A stretch of DNA of 64,000 nucleotides from assembly GCF_900112375.1 (NCBI RefSeq), contig NZ_FOLS01000017.1:1-64000 (forward strand). The letters are read 5' to 3'. The DNA is from Pseudomonas citronellolis. Lineage in GTDB: Bacteria > Pseudomonadota > Gammaproteobacteria > Pseudomonadales > Pseudomonadaceae. The notes beneath the pieces are model-generated. The model saw only the letters and a list, made by a program, of their open reading frames with translations. It searched no databases and had not been told where the DNA came from. This document shows positions 50,666 to 58,032 of the stretch, piece after piece. Made by a program: the position numbers and the translations under genes. Position 1 is the stretch's first letter. Each line of letters begins with the position of its first letter.

Positions 50666-51586
50666 ATGAATCAAGCACATGAATGGTCGACGCTCGGTCG
50701 TCTGGACCTGAACCTGTTCCGCGTCTTCGAGGTGGTCTACCGCGAGCGCAACCTGACCCGCGCGGCGGACGTCCTGCACCTGAGCCAGTCGGCGGTCAGC
50801 CACGCCCTGGCGCGCCTGCGCGAGCAGATCGGCGACCCGCTGTTCGTCCGCCACGGCCGCGGCGTGGCGCCGACGCCGCTGGCCGAACAGCTGGCGCCGG
50901 ACATCCAGCACGCCTTGAACGGCCTGCGCCGCAGCGTGATCCGCCGCCAGGACTTCGACCCGCAGCGCGACCAACGCACCTTCCACCTGAACATGCCCGA
51001 ACAGCTGGAGCCGGTGGTGCTGCCGGGCATCCTCGACCACCTGCAGCGCACCGCCCCGCAGATCGGCGTGCGCAGCAGCAGCGTGCACTGGGCGGAACTG
51101 AAACAGGAACTGGCCGCCGGCCGCATCGACTTCGCCATCGAGATCGCCCGCCCCACCGATGCCACGCTGCGCCACCGGCAACTCTGGCGCGACGACCTGT
51201 GCGTGATGGCTGGCCCGGCCTTCGCCGGCGAACTGACGGCAGAACGCTACCTGGCCGCCGAACACGTCGCCGTCACCTCGCGACGCCGCGGCATCTGCAT
51301 AGAAGACCTGGCGCTCGGCCAACTCGGCCTGACCCGCCAGGTGCGCCAGCATTGCCAACACTACCTGTCGGCCGCGCTGCTGGTGTCACAAAGCGATTGC
51401 CTGCTGACCATGGCCAGGCACTACGCCGAACTGCTCAACCGCGGCCTGGGCAACCGCCTGCTGCCAATGCCCCTGGAACTGCCGCCGGTGACGCTGAACC
51501 TCTACTGGTCACGCCACGCCGATGGCGAGGCCGGGAACCAGTGGCTGCGCGGGCAGTTGATGGAGGTGGTGAAGCGGATGCGTTGA
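50666..51586 (+). CDS. LysR-family transcriptional regulator
   Basis: A 306-aa LysR-type regulator. N-terminal HTH (LDLNLFRVFEVVYRERNLTRAADVLHLSQSAVSHALARLREQIGDPLFVRHGRGVAPTPLAEQL) is canonical, followed by a two-lobe effector domain of the NodD/LinR-type (FHLNMPEQLEPVVLPGILDHLQRTAP). Divergent from the acyl-CoA ligase/carboxylase operon with an inverted repeat between, the classic arrangement for a pathway-specific activator. The inner ATG was chosen over a GTG nine bases upstream. Confidence 0.92.
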   Translation: MNQAHEWSTLGRLDLNLFRVFEVVYRERNLTRAADVLHLSQSAVSHALARLREQIGDPLFVRHGRGVAPTPLAEQLAPDIQHALNGLRRSVIRRQDFDPQRDQRTFHLNMPEQLEPVVLPGILDHLQRTAPQIGVRSSSVHWAELKQELAAGRIDFAIEIARPTDATLRHRQLWRDDLCVMAGPAFAGELTAERYLAAEHVAVTSRRRGICIEDLALGQLGLTRQVRQHCQHYLSAALLVSQSDCLLTMARHYAELLNRGLGNRLLPMPLELPPVTLNLYWSRHADGEAGNQWLRGQLMEVVKRMR

Positions 51587-51691
51587 GGCCAGTGGCGACG
51601 CCTAAAGCCATTTCCCGCTGAACAGCATGCTGCCGATCAGCGCCAGCCACAGCGTGGCCGGGACATTGAGCAACTGCAGCCACATACCAAC

Positions 51692-51718
51692 AAAAAGCCC
51701 TCGACGAGGCGAGGGCTT
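51692..51718 (-). terminator. Terminator after the 86-aa membrane protein gene
   Basis: Nine-base-pair stem AAGCCCTCG/CGAGGGCTT with a six-base loop; on the minus strand it is followed by TTTG. It lies 19 bases beyond the stop codon of the small membrane protein gene. Confidence 0.85.
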
Positions 51719-51736
51719 CCGGAAGCGGCGCAGCGC

Positions 51737-51997
51737 TTACTGCAGCAGCACCAGGTCGATGCCTTCGGGCTTCAGCTTGAGCAGCAGCACGTCGTAGTAG
51801 AACGCCAGCGCACCGAAGCCGACGCAGAACACCAACATGCTCAAGGTACCGCCAACCATGCCGTCGCGGTCGGCGATAGCGAACAGGCCGAAGATGAAAC
51901 CGAACAGGAACAGCCCGGAAAGGAGCTTGCAGACCAGCCGTACCAGGCCGCGGAAGGTGTAGAGCAGATGGAACAGAACGGTCTTGATGGCGCGCAT
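51737..51997 (-). CDS. Small two-helix membrane protein
   Basis: An 86-aa protein with a basic start (MRAIKTVLFHLLYTFRGLVRL) and hydrophobic helices (LLSGLFLFGFIFGLFAIA; GGTLSMLVFCVGFGALAFYYDVLLL). GGAGG precedes the chosen ATG; the longer upstream frame is polar and lacks a ribosome site. A terminator follows. No family recognised. It is the first of several small genes in the accessory zone left of the ssrA elements. Confidence 0.7.
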   Translation of the reverse strand: MRAIKTVLFHLLYTFRGLVRLVCKLLSGLFLFGFIFGLFAIADRDGMVGGTLSMLVFCVGFGALAFYYDVLLLKLKPEGIDLVLLQ

Positions 51998-52128
51998 GGC
52001 GACCTCCGTGTCGTTGATGAAAGCGAGAGCCGAGTCCATCGGCTGAATGGGAGGGATTATGCCAGAGCTGGCGGCGGTGTCGCTGCTCCAGGCTGTGCCA
52101 GAAGGGAATACTCCCTCCTTTTTCGTTT

Positions 52129-52602
52129 TCAAGCCGTGGTATTCACCCCGGTTCCGCTGGTGCTGCTGCCGGAGTCCGTCAGCGCCTCGGAGTACGCCGC
52201 ATAGGCGGTCGCCACCGCGGCACTGGCGGTCGCGACACGTGCCCGGGCAGCTTGCTCCTGGACCTGGCGGGCTTGCTTCTCCTCCTCGGTCTGGTTACCG
52301 CCGCTCTGGCTGACCTTGGCAAGTTCCTGTTCGGCTTCCTGCAGCTCCTTTTGCGCCTGTTCCACGGCTTCCTTGAGCTTCTCCAGTGTGCTGTCCGAGG
52401 TGCTGCTGGAACTGCTGCCACTTCCCCCGGCGCCACCGGCTCCGCCAGCACCCTGCGCCGAACTGTTTGCATTGGTTTGGGAGGTACTCGTTGCGCTAGA
52501 GGTGGTGTTGCCGTCGTCGCTTGTCGACGAGGTAGCGGTGGATGAACTTGAGGATGTGGTGAAGCGGAGATTCATGTTGCTGACGGACGAGATGCTGGAC
52601 AT
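52129..52602 (-). CDS. Ser/Thr/Gly-rich protein with central coiled coil
   Basis: A 157-aa protein of low complexity. About 1-70 is Ser/Thr/Asn/Gly-rich (FTTSSSSSTATSSTSDDG, then GAGGAGGAGGSGSSSSS); about 72-130 is a strong coiled coil (TLEKLKEAVEQAQKELQEAEQELAKVSQ and EEEKQARQVQEQAARARVA); the tail is again Ser/Thr-rich. No signal peptide or transmembrane segment. No family recognised; such Ser-rich/coiled-coil proteins are sometimes secreted or surface-associated, but no export signal is seen. Confidence 0.6.
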   Translation of the reverse strand: MSSISSVSNMNLRFTTSSSSSTATSSTSDDGNTTSSATSTSQTNANSSAQGAGGAGGAGGSGSSSSSTSDSTLEKLKEAVEQAQKELQEAEQELAKVSQSGGNQTEEEKQARQVQEQAARARVATASAAVATAYAAYSEALTDSGSSTSGTGVNTTA

Positions 52603-52780
52603 CGGAAGGCTCCGGATCGTGATGGATACCCGGCATGGCGGCCTTCGCGGGGAAACCTTTAGTGGGGTTTGTTAGCGGCTTAGTATCGATCTGGATACTT
52701 CGTTCGAGAAGGGCGAGAAAGCGGAAGAGGAGGGCGGCTGATTCATGTGGATCGAACTCGATGCCGGAGTACGCCCGCTT

Positions 52781-53293
52781 TCAATTACCGCCTGCGCACG
52801 CCTCAGCTTTTTTCTGCGCAGTTCTCTCGGTTGGATGCTGCTCATGCTGCTGCCACCAGAATTGACACTGCGCTGACGCGAAGCGTTTCTCCTGCGCCAC
52901 CCTGGCCTGTTCCGCCTGAGCTTGTGCGAGTTGCTCGGCTTTCTGCTGTCGCAAAGCTTCTTCTTCCTGCGCTACTCGTCGGCGCAACTCGGCCTGGGCT
53001 TTTTGCGAGTCCCGTTCGGCCTGGCGCATGGCTTGCTGCAGGTAGAGGCCGGCGTCATTGAGCGCGGCCTTGATGCGCTGCTCCTGGATGTAGTCGTAAA
53101 GCAGCTTTCCGCCCCAGATACCGCCCACGACAATGAAGGCGGCCAGGATGATGGCGTGGCTGGGGTCCATCGGCTGATGGGCGCGGCGGGCAGGGGCCAG
53201 CCTGCGGCCAAGACGTTCGTTGCGATCGTCTATTTCCTCATCCATGTCGAGGCTGAGGCTTTTCAGTTGCTCGTTGATTTCGCGCTTTGCCAT
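52781..53293 (-). CDS. Single-pass membrane protein with long coiled coil
   Basis: A 170-aa protein: charged N-terminus (MAKREINEQLKSLSLDMDEEIDDRNERL), one transmembrane helix (HAIILAAFIVVGGIWGGKLLYDYI, about 47-70) and a long Ala/Glu/Gln/Arg coiled coil (AMRQAERDSQKAQAELRRRVAQEEEALRQQKAEQLAQAQAEQ). Two Cys near the C-terminus (QCQFWWQQ, AEACAGG). No family recognised. Base composition is close to the chromosome average. Confidence 0.6.
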   Translation of the reverse strand: MAKREINEQLKSLSLDMDEEIDDRNERLGRRLAPARRAHQPMDPSHAIILAAFIVVGGIWGGKLLYDYIQEQRIKAALNDAGLYLQQAMRQAERDSQKAQAELRRRVAQEEEALRQQKAEQLAQAQAEQARVAQEKRFASAQCQFWWQQHEQHPTERTAQKKAEACAGGN

Positions 53294-53344
53294 GCCTGCC
53301 GCGTTCCTTGCCGCACTTCCTGTGATCGAACCTTGTGGATATCC

Positions 53345-53593
53345 CTAGCCCGCAGGGTTGGCCTGGTCGTGATCAGGGCTTGTCTGCCCGACCTCCGGCA
53401 GCACCTCGCCGGTGCTCAGCCACCAGCGGTAGTGCGGGTAGACCTTGCCGAGGATTTCCACCTCATCGGCGCCAACCCGCGCCCTCCCGCGTTTGATGCT
53501 GACCCAGCGGTTGTAGTCCGTGTCGCCTGCGCGCGTCAGTTCGCTCAGGTTGCTCTGGCTTATCAGTCGAAGTGCTCTCTCGGTGATGCTCAT
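53345..53593 (-). CDS. Phage-type repressor-like DNA-binding protein (module A)
   Basis: An 82-aa protein similar in layout to the one encoded at 55613-55867: a helix-turn-helix-like N-terminus (ERALRLISQSNLSELTRAGDTDYNRWVSIKRGRARVGADEVEILGKVYPHYRWWL) and the shared tail motif STGEVLPEVGQTSP (ASGQVAPEVGQTRP in the other). It is divergent from a small excisionase-like gene, with perfect ACTATGT palindromes in between that would be its operators. This repressor/excisionase pairing is typical of integrated phages and satellites. Confidence 0.75.
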   Translation of the reverse strand: MSITERALRLISQSNLSELTRAGDTDYNRWVSIKRGRARVGADEVEILGKVYPHYRWWLSTGEVLPEVGQTSPDHDQANPAG

Positions 53594-53617
53594 TCAAATG
53601 GTAACTGATTGTTTTGG

Positions 53618-53672
53618 ACTATGTACAAAGCATAGGTCTGGAAGGTATTTTGACTATGTGCATGAACATAGT
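53618..53672. promoter_or_regulatory. Operator pair of module A
   Basis: Between the divergent repressor and excisionase-like genes lies a perfect inverted repeat ACTATGT-N6-ACATAGT (53653-53672) and a degenerate relative beginning ACTATGT at 53618. They are the natural binding sites for the adjacent repressor. Confidence 0.65.
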
Positions 53673-53754
53673 TCATGCAAGTAAGTCGTCCATAAGCCGC
53701 CATAGTGCAGCAAAGGCTATGGGTGTGGAAGAGAGCCATTAAGGAGTGGGTGTT

Positions 53755-53961
53755 ATGAACCAACCAGACCTGAATCTCGACCTGTGCACCATCGAAGCTT
53801 TTGGTCGGATGTGTGTTTTGCCTGACGCGGTGGTAGCTGAGTGGATCGAGGCTGGCGTGTTGCCGAACCGGAGCATTGCCGGTATCTGCTTGGTCGATCT
53901 GCGGAAGCTTTTTGCTGCGCAGTTTCACGGCAAGGAGTGCGTTTCGGCGGGTGGAAAATAG
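53755..53961 (+). CDS. Small MerR/Xis-like DNA-binding protein (module A)
   Basis: A 68-aa protein beginning MNQPDLNLDLCTIEAFG and containing VLPDAVVAEWIEAGVLPNRSIAGICLVDLRKL, a short winged-helix pattern like phage excisionases and MerR N-termini. A near-identical copy is encoded at 56038-56247. AAGGAG precedes the ATG. Divergent from the module A repressor. Likely role: excisionase or switch partner of the repressor in a former integrative element. Confidence 0.75.
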   Translation: MNQPDLNLDLCTIEAFGRMCVLPDAVVAEWIEAGVLPNRSIAGICLVDLRKLFAAQFHGKECVSAGGK

Positions 53962-54018
53962 GCGTTGGGCGAAGGAGAGGGAGGCTGCCAGCGATCGAGC
54001 GGGAATAAATAAGGCATG

Positions 54019-54063
54019 CATGAGTCGCCACGTGGCCGATCTGTCTGTTTGGTGGAGCCGGGG
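54019..54063. repeat. ssrA 3'-end copy (attachment-site remnant 1)
   Basis: GTTTGGTGGAGCCGGGG at 54047-54063 equals the ssrA 3' end (with its CCA) and the base beyond it. The flank to its left, GAGTCGCCACGTGG...GATCTGTCT, matches the flank of the second copy at 56449-56482 in most positions. It marks an old integration junction. Confidence 0.8.
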
Positions 54064-54195
54064 AATATGTACTCTTCATTGGGACGTTTCAGAGCGGCCC
54101 AATCTGCGCCATTTCCATACAAGGCGTGGATCAGACCGCTCGGCTTTTATCTTATCGTTCCAAAGCTTTCGACATTTTTCGAAAGAGAGCCATCC

Positions 54196-55437
54196 TTAGC
54201 TCTCTTGTTCGCGCAGTACTTGAAGACGGATAAACGCTTTCAATGCTGGATCCTTGAAGGTCGTGTAGTTGTTAAGTCGCTCGCTCCCATCCGGTCTTTC
54301 GACATCGGTTAGTACCATGCCGAAGCGCTCTGTTTTTAGATCTCTGAGGGGGCCTGAGAGTGCAGTGCTTGGAATGTCTTTGTTTAAGTATTCACTGACC
54401 TTGGTGCGAATCGTCTCCATTGTTACATACTCGTCTTCGCATTCGGCAATTGCGCGTAGGATTTGCTTTCTGTAACGCATGTCTCCAGTGGTTTCTACCG
54501 CAGCCACGTATGACTTATTAAGGCGAGCTTCTTTCGTTTCCACGAAGCTTTGAATTGCATATTCAATATCACTTGGAACTACAACTCTTGGCTGTCTTTC
54601 GAAAGCCAATTCTGCTGCTTCAAGAGACAAGTATTGCAAAATACTTGGAGATCCAACGCAGGACTTTACAAGTCTTGCGGTTATCTCTTCCGGGCAATTG
54701 ATATGGAGGTCGCTCATGCCTTTAGTCACAACATAAGCGCATTCATCCTCCATCATTGCTTTGAGGTGGACCTCCTGAATCAGTCTATCGATACCAGGAT
54801 CGGAAGAAACCAATTTGCTAGCATCCGAGGACGTCCCTAGCAATACAATCTTAAAATTTTTGCAATTAGAGTTTCCGAAACTCTTTATGAACTTGGAGAG
54901 ATCGCTAGCAAAACTGTCTGAGGCTCGATGCAACTCGTCAATTAACAGAGCGGCACCAACCTCTTCACAAATTTCGATGAGCTTAGAGTCTGTCGGAGAA
55001 GTGACTATAAACTGATGTTCGGACTGAGTGGAGTCTGTAGTACTTTGAGTCTTCTTAGTGGCGATTAGTGCATTGAACTTCCCTGCGGCAGCACCGGCCT
55101 GCATGCTGCGTTCGGAAGAGCTTGTCTCCGAATTCGTTGTGGAGAACTTTGTTTGAACAGAGTATCCAAGCCTCTCTAAGCACCTGGTGAATACATCTTC
55201 TATGCTTTTATCTGCCACACTCTCAATGTTTATCAGCAGTCCTTGCTCATCTTTTTCCCGCAGAACATGGCGAGCCATTGATGTTTTTCCTACACCGTAC
55301 TCGCCGAAGACAACGGGAATAAGATTTCTCCTCAGTGCCTTACGAAATATCTCCTCTGACTCGCCTCGAGCCGCGTAAATGTTCGTAGGTCGGATTGGAA
55401 GAGAGCCTGGTGTGAATACATCGTTTGGCGTGAGCAT
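54196..55437 (-). CDS. AT-rich AAA/STAND-like ATPase, element cargo
   Basis: A 413-aa P-loop ATPase. Walker A GEYGVGKT at 45-52, Walker B ALLIDELH at 163-170, a sensor-1-like IVLLGTSSDA, and a C-terminal winged-helix-like end (MRYRKQILRAIAECEDEYVTMETIRTKVSEYLNK). The layout is like ORC/Cdc6 or AAA_16 ATPases. Composition is far more AT-rich than the chromosome, which shows recent transfer. AAGGAT precedes the ATG. Stand-alone ATPases between phage modules are often anti-phage or replication/segregation cargo; no partner gene is seen, so function is open. Confidence 0.78.
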   Translation of the reverse strand: MLTPNDVFTPGSLPIRPTNIYAARGESEEIFRKALRRNLIPVVFGEYGVGKTSMARHVLREKDEQGLLINIESVADKSIEDVFTRCLERLGYSVQTKFSTTNSETSSSERSMQAGAAAGKFNALIATKKTQSTTDSTQSEHQFIVTSPTDSKLIEICEEVGAALLIDELHRASDSFASDLSKFIKSFGNSNCKNFKIVLLGTSSDASKLVSSDPGIDRLIQEVHLKAMMEDECAYVVTKGMSDLHINCPEEITARLVKSCVGSPSILQYLSLEAAELAFERQPRVVVPSDIEYAIQSFVETKEARLNKSYVAAVETTGDMRYRKQILRAIAECEDEYVTMETIRTKVSEYLNKDIPSTALSGPLRDLKTERFGMVLTDVERPDGSERLNNYTTFKDPALKAFIRLQVLREQES

Positions 55438-55612
55438 ACTAGATCCTTTAAATTCTTTGTCAGTCTTTCAAGGTTCAATCTTGGAATCAGTCTCACAATA
55501 TGGCGATTCCTTAAGCGTTTTACACCTGTAGCCAAATATCGATTTTTCGAGAAATGGGAATAGATTTATTTACTCTACTCTAATCCCTGCATTCCCCACC
55601 CATCCCCATACC

Positions 55613-55867
55613 TTAAGCATCTCGCCCAAACTCCTCGCCCCCCGGCCTCGTCTGCCCAACCTCAGGCGCCACCTGTCCACTCGCCAGCCAAAGCGCGTAC
55701 TGCGGATACAAACGCACCAGCGCTTCCACTTCCTGGGTGCTGATCCGGGTTCGCTTGTCGTAGCGGACCGTGCGCCAGCGGGTGCCGCTGATCTCGGTGC
55801 GCTTCACCAGTTCGTCCAGGCCTGTCCTGTCGACAAGCGCTCTCACTCGGTCGTCTATCGAATCCAT
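55613..55867 (-). CDS. Phage-type repressor-like DNA-binding protein (module B)
   Basis: An 84-aa relative of the module A repressor: RVRALVDRTGLDELVKRTEISGTRWRTVRYDKRTRISTQEVEALVRLYPQYALWLASGQVAPEVGQT. The helix pattern and the tail PEVGQT are shared, but most of the DNA-reading residues differ, as do the operators, so the two repressors likely have separate specificity. Divergent from the second excisionase-like gene. Confidence 0.75.
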   Translation of the reverse strand: MDSIDDRVRALVDRTGLDELVKRTEISGTRWRTVRYDKRTRISTQEVEALVRLYPQYALWLASGQVAPEVGQTRPGGEEFGRDA

Positions 55868-55875
55868 GTGAAATG

Positions 55876-55928
55876 GTATTTTACATTTGTAATATACAAA
55901 TACCTCTATGCTTTTCGTATATTACAAA
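55876..55928. promoter_or_regulatory. Operator pair of module B
   Basis: TTTGTAATATACAAA and, 22 bases on, TCGTATATTACAAAA form related near-palindromic sites between the divergent repressor and excisionase-like genes. They do not resemble the ACTATGT sites of module A. Confidence 0.6.
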
Positions 55929-56037
55929 ACGGGTGAGGTAAGCCTTCTGGGTTGAGGGGCCCGGCGCCGCTGAATCACGCCCGAATAGTGCAGCAAAAAG
56001 CCATGGAGATGGAAGAACGCCCACAAGGGGGAGTGCT

Positions 56038-56247
56038 ATGAGCCAACCAGACCTGAATCTCGACCTGTGCACCATCGAAGCCTTTGGCGGGATGTGTGTT
56101 TTGCCTGATGAGGTGGTAGCCGAGTGGATCGAGGCTGGCGTGTTGCCAAGCCGCACTATCGCTGGCATTCGCTTGGTCGATTTGGGACGGCTGAACGCCG
56201 AATGCTTCAACGACAAGGTTTGCCGGCCAAGTGAAAGTGTTGATTAG
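56038..56247 (+). CDS. Small MerR/Xis-like DNA-binding protein (module B)
   Basis: A 69-aa protein nearly the same as the module A copy over its first 54 residues (MSQPDLNLDLCTIEAFGGMCVLPDEVVAEWIEAGVLPSRTIAGIRLVDLGRL) and different afterwards. GGGGAG precedes the ATG. The pair shows two related elements inserted in tandem. Excisionase-like role as for module A. Confidence 0.78.
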   Translation: MSQPDLNLDLCTIEAFGGMCVLPDEVVAEWIEAGVLPSRTIAGIRLVDLGRLNAECFNDKVCRPSESVD

Positions 56248-56298
56248 CAAGCAGCGCTAATTGGCGTCTGTCAGGAAGTGGTGTGGAAGGAGGTTCTG

Positions 56299-56463
56299 AT
56301 GGCCAGAAAGTTTTCTGAGCTCAAGGCTAAGATGTCGCAGCAAGCTCAGGCCCGCCTTGAGGCCAAAGCCAAGGCCTTGTTGGACGAAATGTCGTCGACG
56401 GACCAGCCAGAGCAAGAATCGCAGGCACAAAAAAGGCACTTGCGTGAGTCGCCAAGTGCCTGA
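56299..56463 (+). pseudogene. Truncated XRE/HigA-type antitoxin gene
   Basis: 54 codons starting MARKFSELKAKMSQQAQARLEAKAKALLDEM, the typical N-terminus of HigA/XRE-type antitoxins encoded after RelE/HigB-like toxins. The helix-turn-helix domain that should follow is missing and is replaced by unrelated codons ending at the attachment-site remnant. A strong GGAGG precedes the ATG. No toxin gene is present. It looks like a gene cut by element decay. Confidence 0.6.
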
Positions 56464-56482
56464 TCTGTCTGTTTGGTGGGGC
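56434..56482. repeat. ssrA 3'-end copy with terminator (attachment-site remnant 2)
   Basis: GTTTGGTGG then GGC (56471-56482) is a one-base-variant copy of the ssrA 3' end. Next to it, on the minus strand, the AGGCACTTG/CAAGTGCCT stem followed by six Ts (56428-56461) is a complete intrinsic terminator, positioned where an ssrA terminator would be. So this is an old ssrA end plus its terminator, displaced by integration. Confidence 0.7.
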
Positions 56483-56549
56483 TATAAAAAAATCTGTCCC
56501 CTTTTCGGAGCTAGCCGATAGGCTCCGAGATCACTGGAAAGCCAACGGG

Positions 56550-56839
56550 CCCTTAGTCCGTGCATCACGTCTTTCTGCCGTACCTTAGAGCGCACCACGA
56601 TTCAGCTACCGGACGGGCAGGCAAGTCATGCGTTGCGCCACACCTTCGCCAGCCATTTCATGAGGAACGGGGGCAACATCCCCGCACTCCAGAAGATCCT
56701 GGGACATTCGACGCTGACCATACGCTACGCGCACCTCTCGCTAGATCACCGCTATGCGCCTTGGGTCAATGGCTGCGGTAGCGGGCCAAGCATCTACTAC
56801 CTTTCGTTTGACGCAGCAAAGAAACGTGATAGATTCTAA
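56550..56839 (+). pseudogene. Tyrosine integrase remnant
   Basis: The readable frame covers the C-terminal catalytic part of a phage-type tyrosine recombinase: LERTTIQLPDGQASHALRHTFASHFMRNGGNIPALQKILGHSTLTIRYAHLSLDH, with the box II HALRHTF (His, Arg) and LGHS plus RYAHLS around the nucleophile Tyr. The usual TMRYAHLS has lost residues (reads TIRYAHLS), and the N-terminal two thirds are absent. It most resembles integrases of Pf-like filamentous prophages. The enzyme that inserted an element at ssrA is thus inactive. Confidence 0.75.
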
Positions 56840-56862
56840 TAGGAATCTGAATAGATTCTAAT
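56829..56862. promoter_or_regulatory. ATAGATTCTAAT direct/inverted repeat operator
   Basis: Two ATAGATTCTAAT copies 22 bases apart (two helical turns), with AGATTC/GAATCT also making an inverted repeat, lie 28 bases before the RHH-type gene. Ribbon-helix-helix proteins bind such repeats and usually repress themselves. Confidence 0.6.
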
Positions 56863-56889
56863 TTGAGTCGAGGGCTCGGGAGGTAAGGT

Positions 56890-57510
56890 ATGAGTGACTT
56901 TCTCAGTAGGCTGGAAGCGAAACGCAAAAAGAATTCGACAACTGAGTCGATGACCATTCGCGTAAGTGCGGAAGAAGATGCCGCGATCAAGGAGCTGGCC
57001 AATTACTACGAGTGCACGAGGCAGGACCTCATACATGAGCTAATAACCGAGTATCTGATGCCCGCATGGCAGGCGCTGCAAAGAGATCCTGTATCGGTAG
57101 CGGACTATTCAATCCAGGAGGGTAAGAGGGCTTTCTACGTTTTGAATACCAATAAGGCGAACGTGGCAGCAGATCACGACTTCATGCTGGCGGAGGGCGT
57201 AGCTGCAGCCTTTGAGGACGGTTACAAAGAGAAAATCGAGCGCTTCAAGAAGGGCGACGTAATTTTCTTGTATGAGTCTGGTGTAGGTATCGTTGCCTTC
57301 GGGGAGGCGTCCGGTGAAACGCTGAAGAAGGAACACCTGGGGCGTCCTGACAAGACTTATTATCAGAAGCTTGATCGGTTTGAGCGGCTTGATGAGCCTC
57401 TTGCTCCAAAAGGTATTAATCGCGTGCTTTCTAGAAGCATCAAGTTCGTTCAAACCCTGACGGGCCTGCCGGATGGTGATGTGCTGCTAAAAGCGGTGAA
57501 GAAAGCGTAG
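56890..57510 (+). CDS. RHH DNA-binding domain fused to a PUA/EVE-like domain
   Basis: A 206-aa protein of two parts. Residues about 15-55 (TTESMTIRVSAEEDAAIKELANYYECTRQDLIHELITEYL) form a ribbon-helix-helix DNA-binding unit. Residues about 78-200 (KRAFYVLNTNKANVAADHDFM, KGDVIFLYESGVGIVAFGEASG, DEPLAPKGINRVLSRSIKFVQTL) look like a small beta-barrel of the EVE/PUA type, which reads modified or damaged bases in some families; this part is a tentative call. GGGAGG precedes the ATG and a repeat operator lies upstream. It is the cargo gene next to ssrA and may be a regulated defence or restriction factor. Confidence 0.6.
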   Translation: MSDFLSRLEAKRKKNSTTESMTIRVSAEEDAAIKELANYYECTRQDLIHELITEYLMPAWQALQRDPVSVADYSIQEGKRAFYVLNTNKANVAADHDFMLAEGVAAAFEDGYKEKIERFKKGDVIFLYESGVGIVAFGEASGETLKKEHLGRPDKTYYQKLDRFERLDEPLAPKGINRVLSRSIKFVQTLTGLPDGDVLLKAVKKA

Positions 57511-57564
57511 CCCTGCTGATTAGCGGAAGGGTTGGCACTCGACATTTTTTCGATGCCCAAAGAA

Positions 57565-57599
57565 AAACCCCTGAAAAACTCTAAGCTTTTCAGGGGTTT
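57565..57599 (-). terminator. Terminator of ssrA
   Basis: A 13-base-pair perfect stem (AAACCCCTGAAAA/TTTTCAGGGGTTT, nine-base loop) begins four bases beyond the 3' CCA of the tmRNA on the minus strand and continues into TTTTTC. It also lies 55 bases past the stop of the convergent RHH gene and can serve both. Confidence 0.9.
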
Positions 57600-57602
57600 G
57601 TT

Positions 57603-57958
57603 TGGTGGAGCCGGGGGGATTTGAACCCCCGTCCGCCAGCTCTCCGCTATCGGTTCTACATGCTTAGCCATCTCTACTGAGTTAACTCCGCGCGGCCCGA
57701 GTGGCAGGGCGCTTGGAGCGAGCTGTATGAGTTTTAGCCGTTACGTCTACAGCGAACTTGGCGGCGATCCTGTTCTATCTGACAGACCTAATCTTCGGGT
57801 TTACAGGCATCCCCTAGGGTCTGCTGGCGCCCTTAGGCGGCCAGAGCGTAGTTGTCGTCGTTGGCAACTATGAATTGTGGCAGCGGATTTACGAGAACTG
57901 TCACCTACTCGGCATGCCCCTCAAGTTTTGTTACCGGCGTCGAATCCTAATCGGCCCC
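57603..57958 (-). ncRNA. ssrA: tmRNA (ssrA)
   Basis: A 356-nt transfer-messenger RNA, rescuing ribosomes stalled on broken mRNA. The 5' end GGGGCCGATTAGG and 3' end CCCCCGGCTCCACCA form the tRNA-like part with encoded CCA. The tag frame (57833-57865) reads ANDDNYALAA then TAA, the Pseudomonas-type degradation tag. The 3' end is the attachment target of the integrated elements to its left, and three copies of it are found in 3.6 kb. Confidence 0.98.
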
Positions 57959-58032
57959 AGAACCTTTGAAGGTCCCGGCCAGTGTACGGTAAAGCCCCCG
58001 GCGAGTCCACCAGGGGGCTCTGCAAGCTCCTG

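Noticed and set aside
51602-51685. A 27-codon hydrophobic frame between lysR and the 86-aa membrane protein gene
   Set aside because: No clear ribosome site and it lies beyond a terminator; possibly a transporter gene remnant but too short to support.
56550-56839. Functional integrase gene
   Set aside because: The N-terminal and core parts are missing and the catalytic Tyr region has lost residues.
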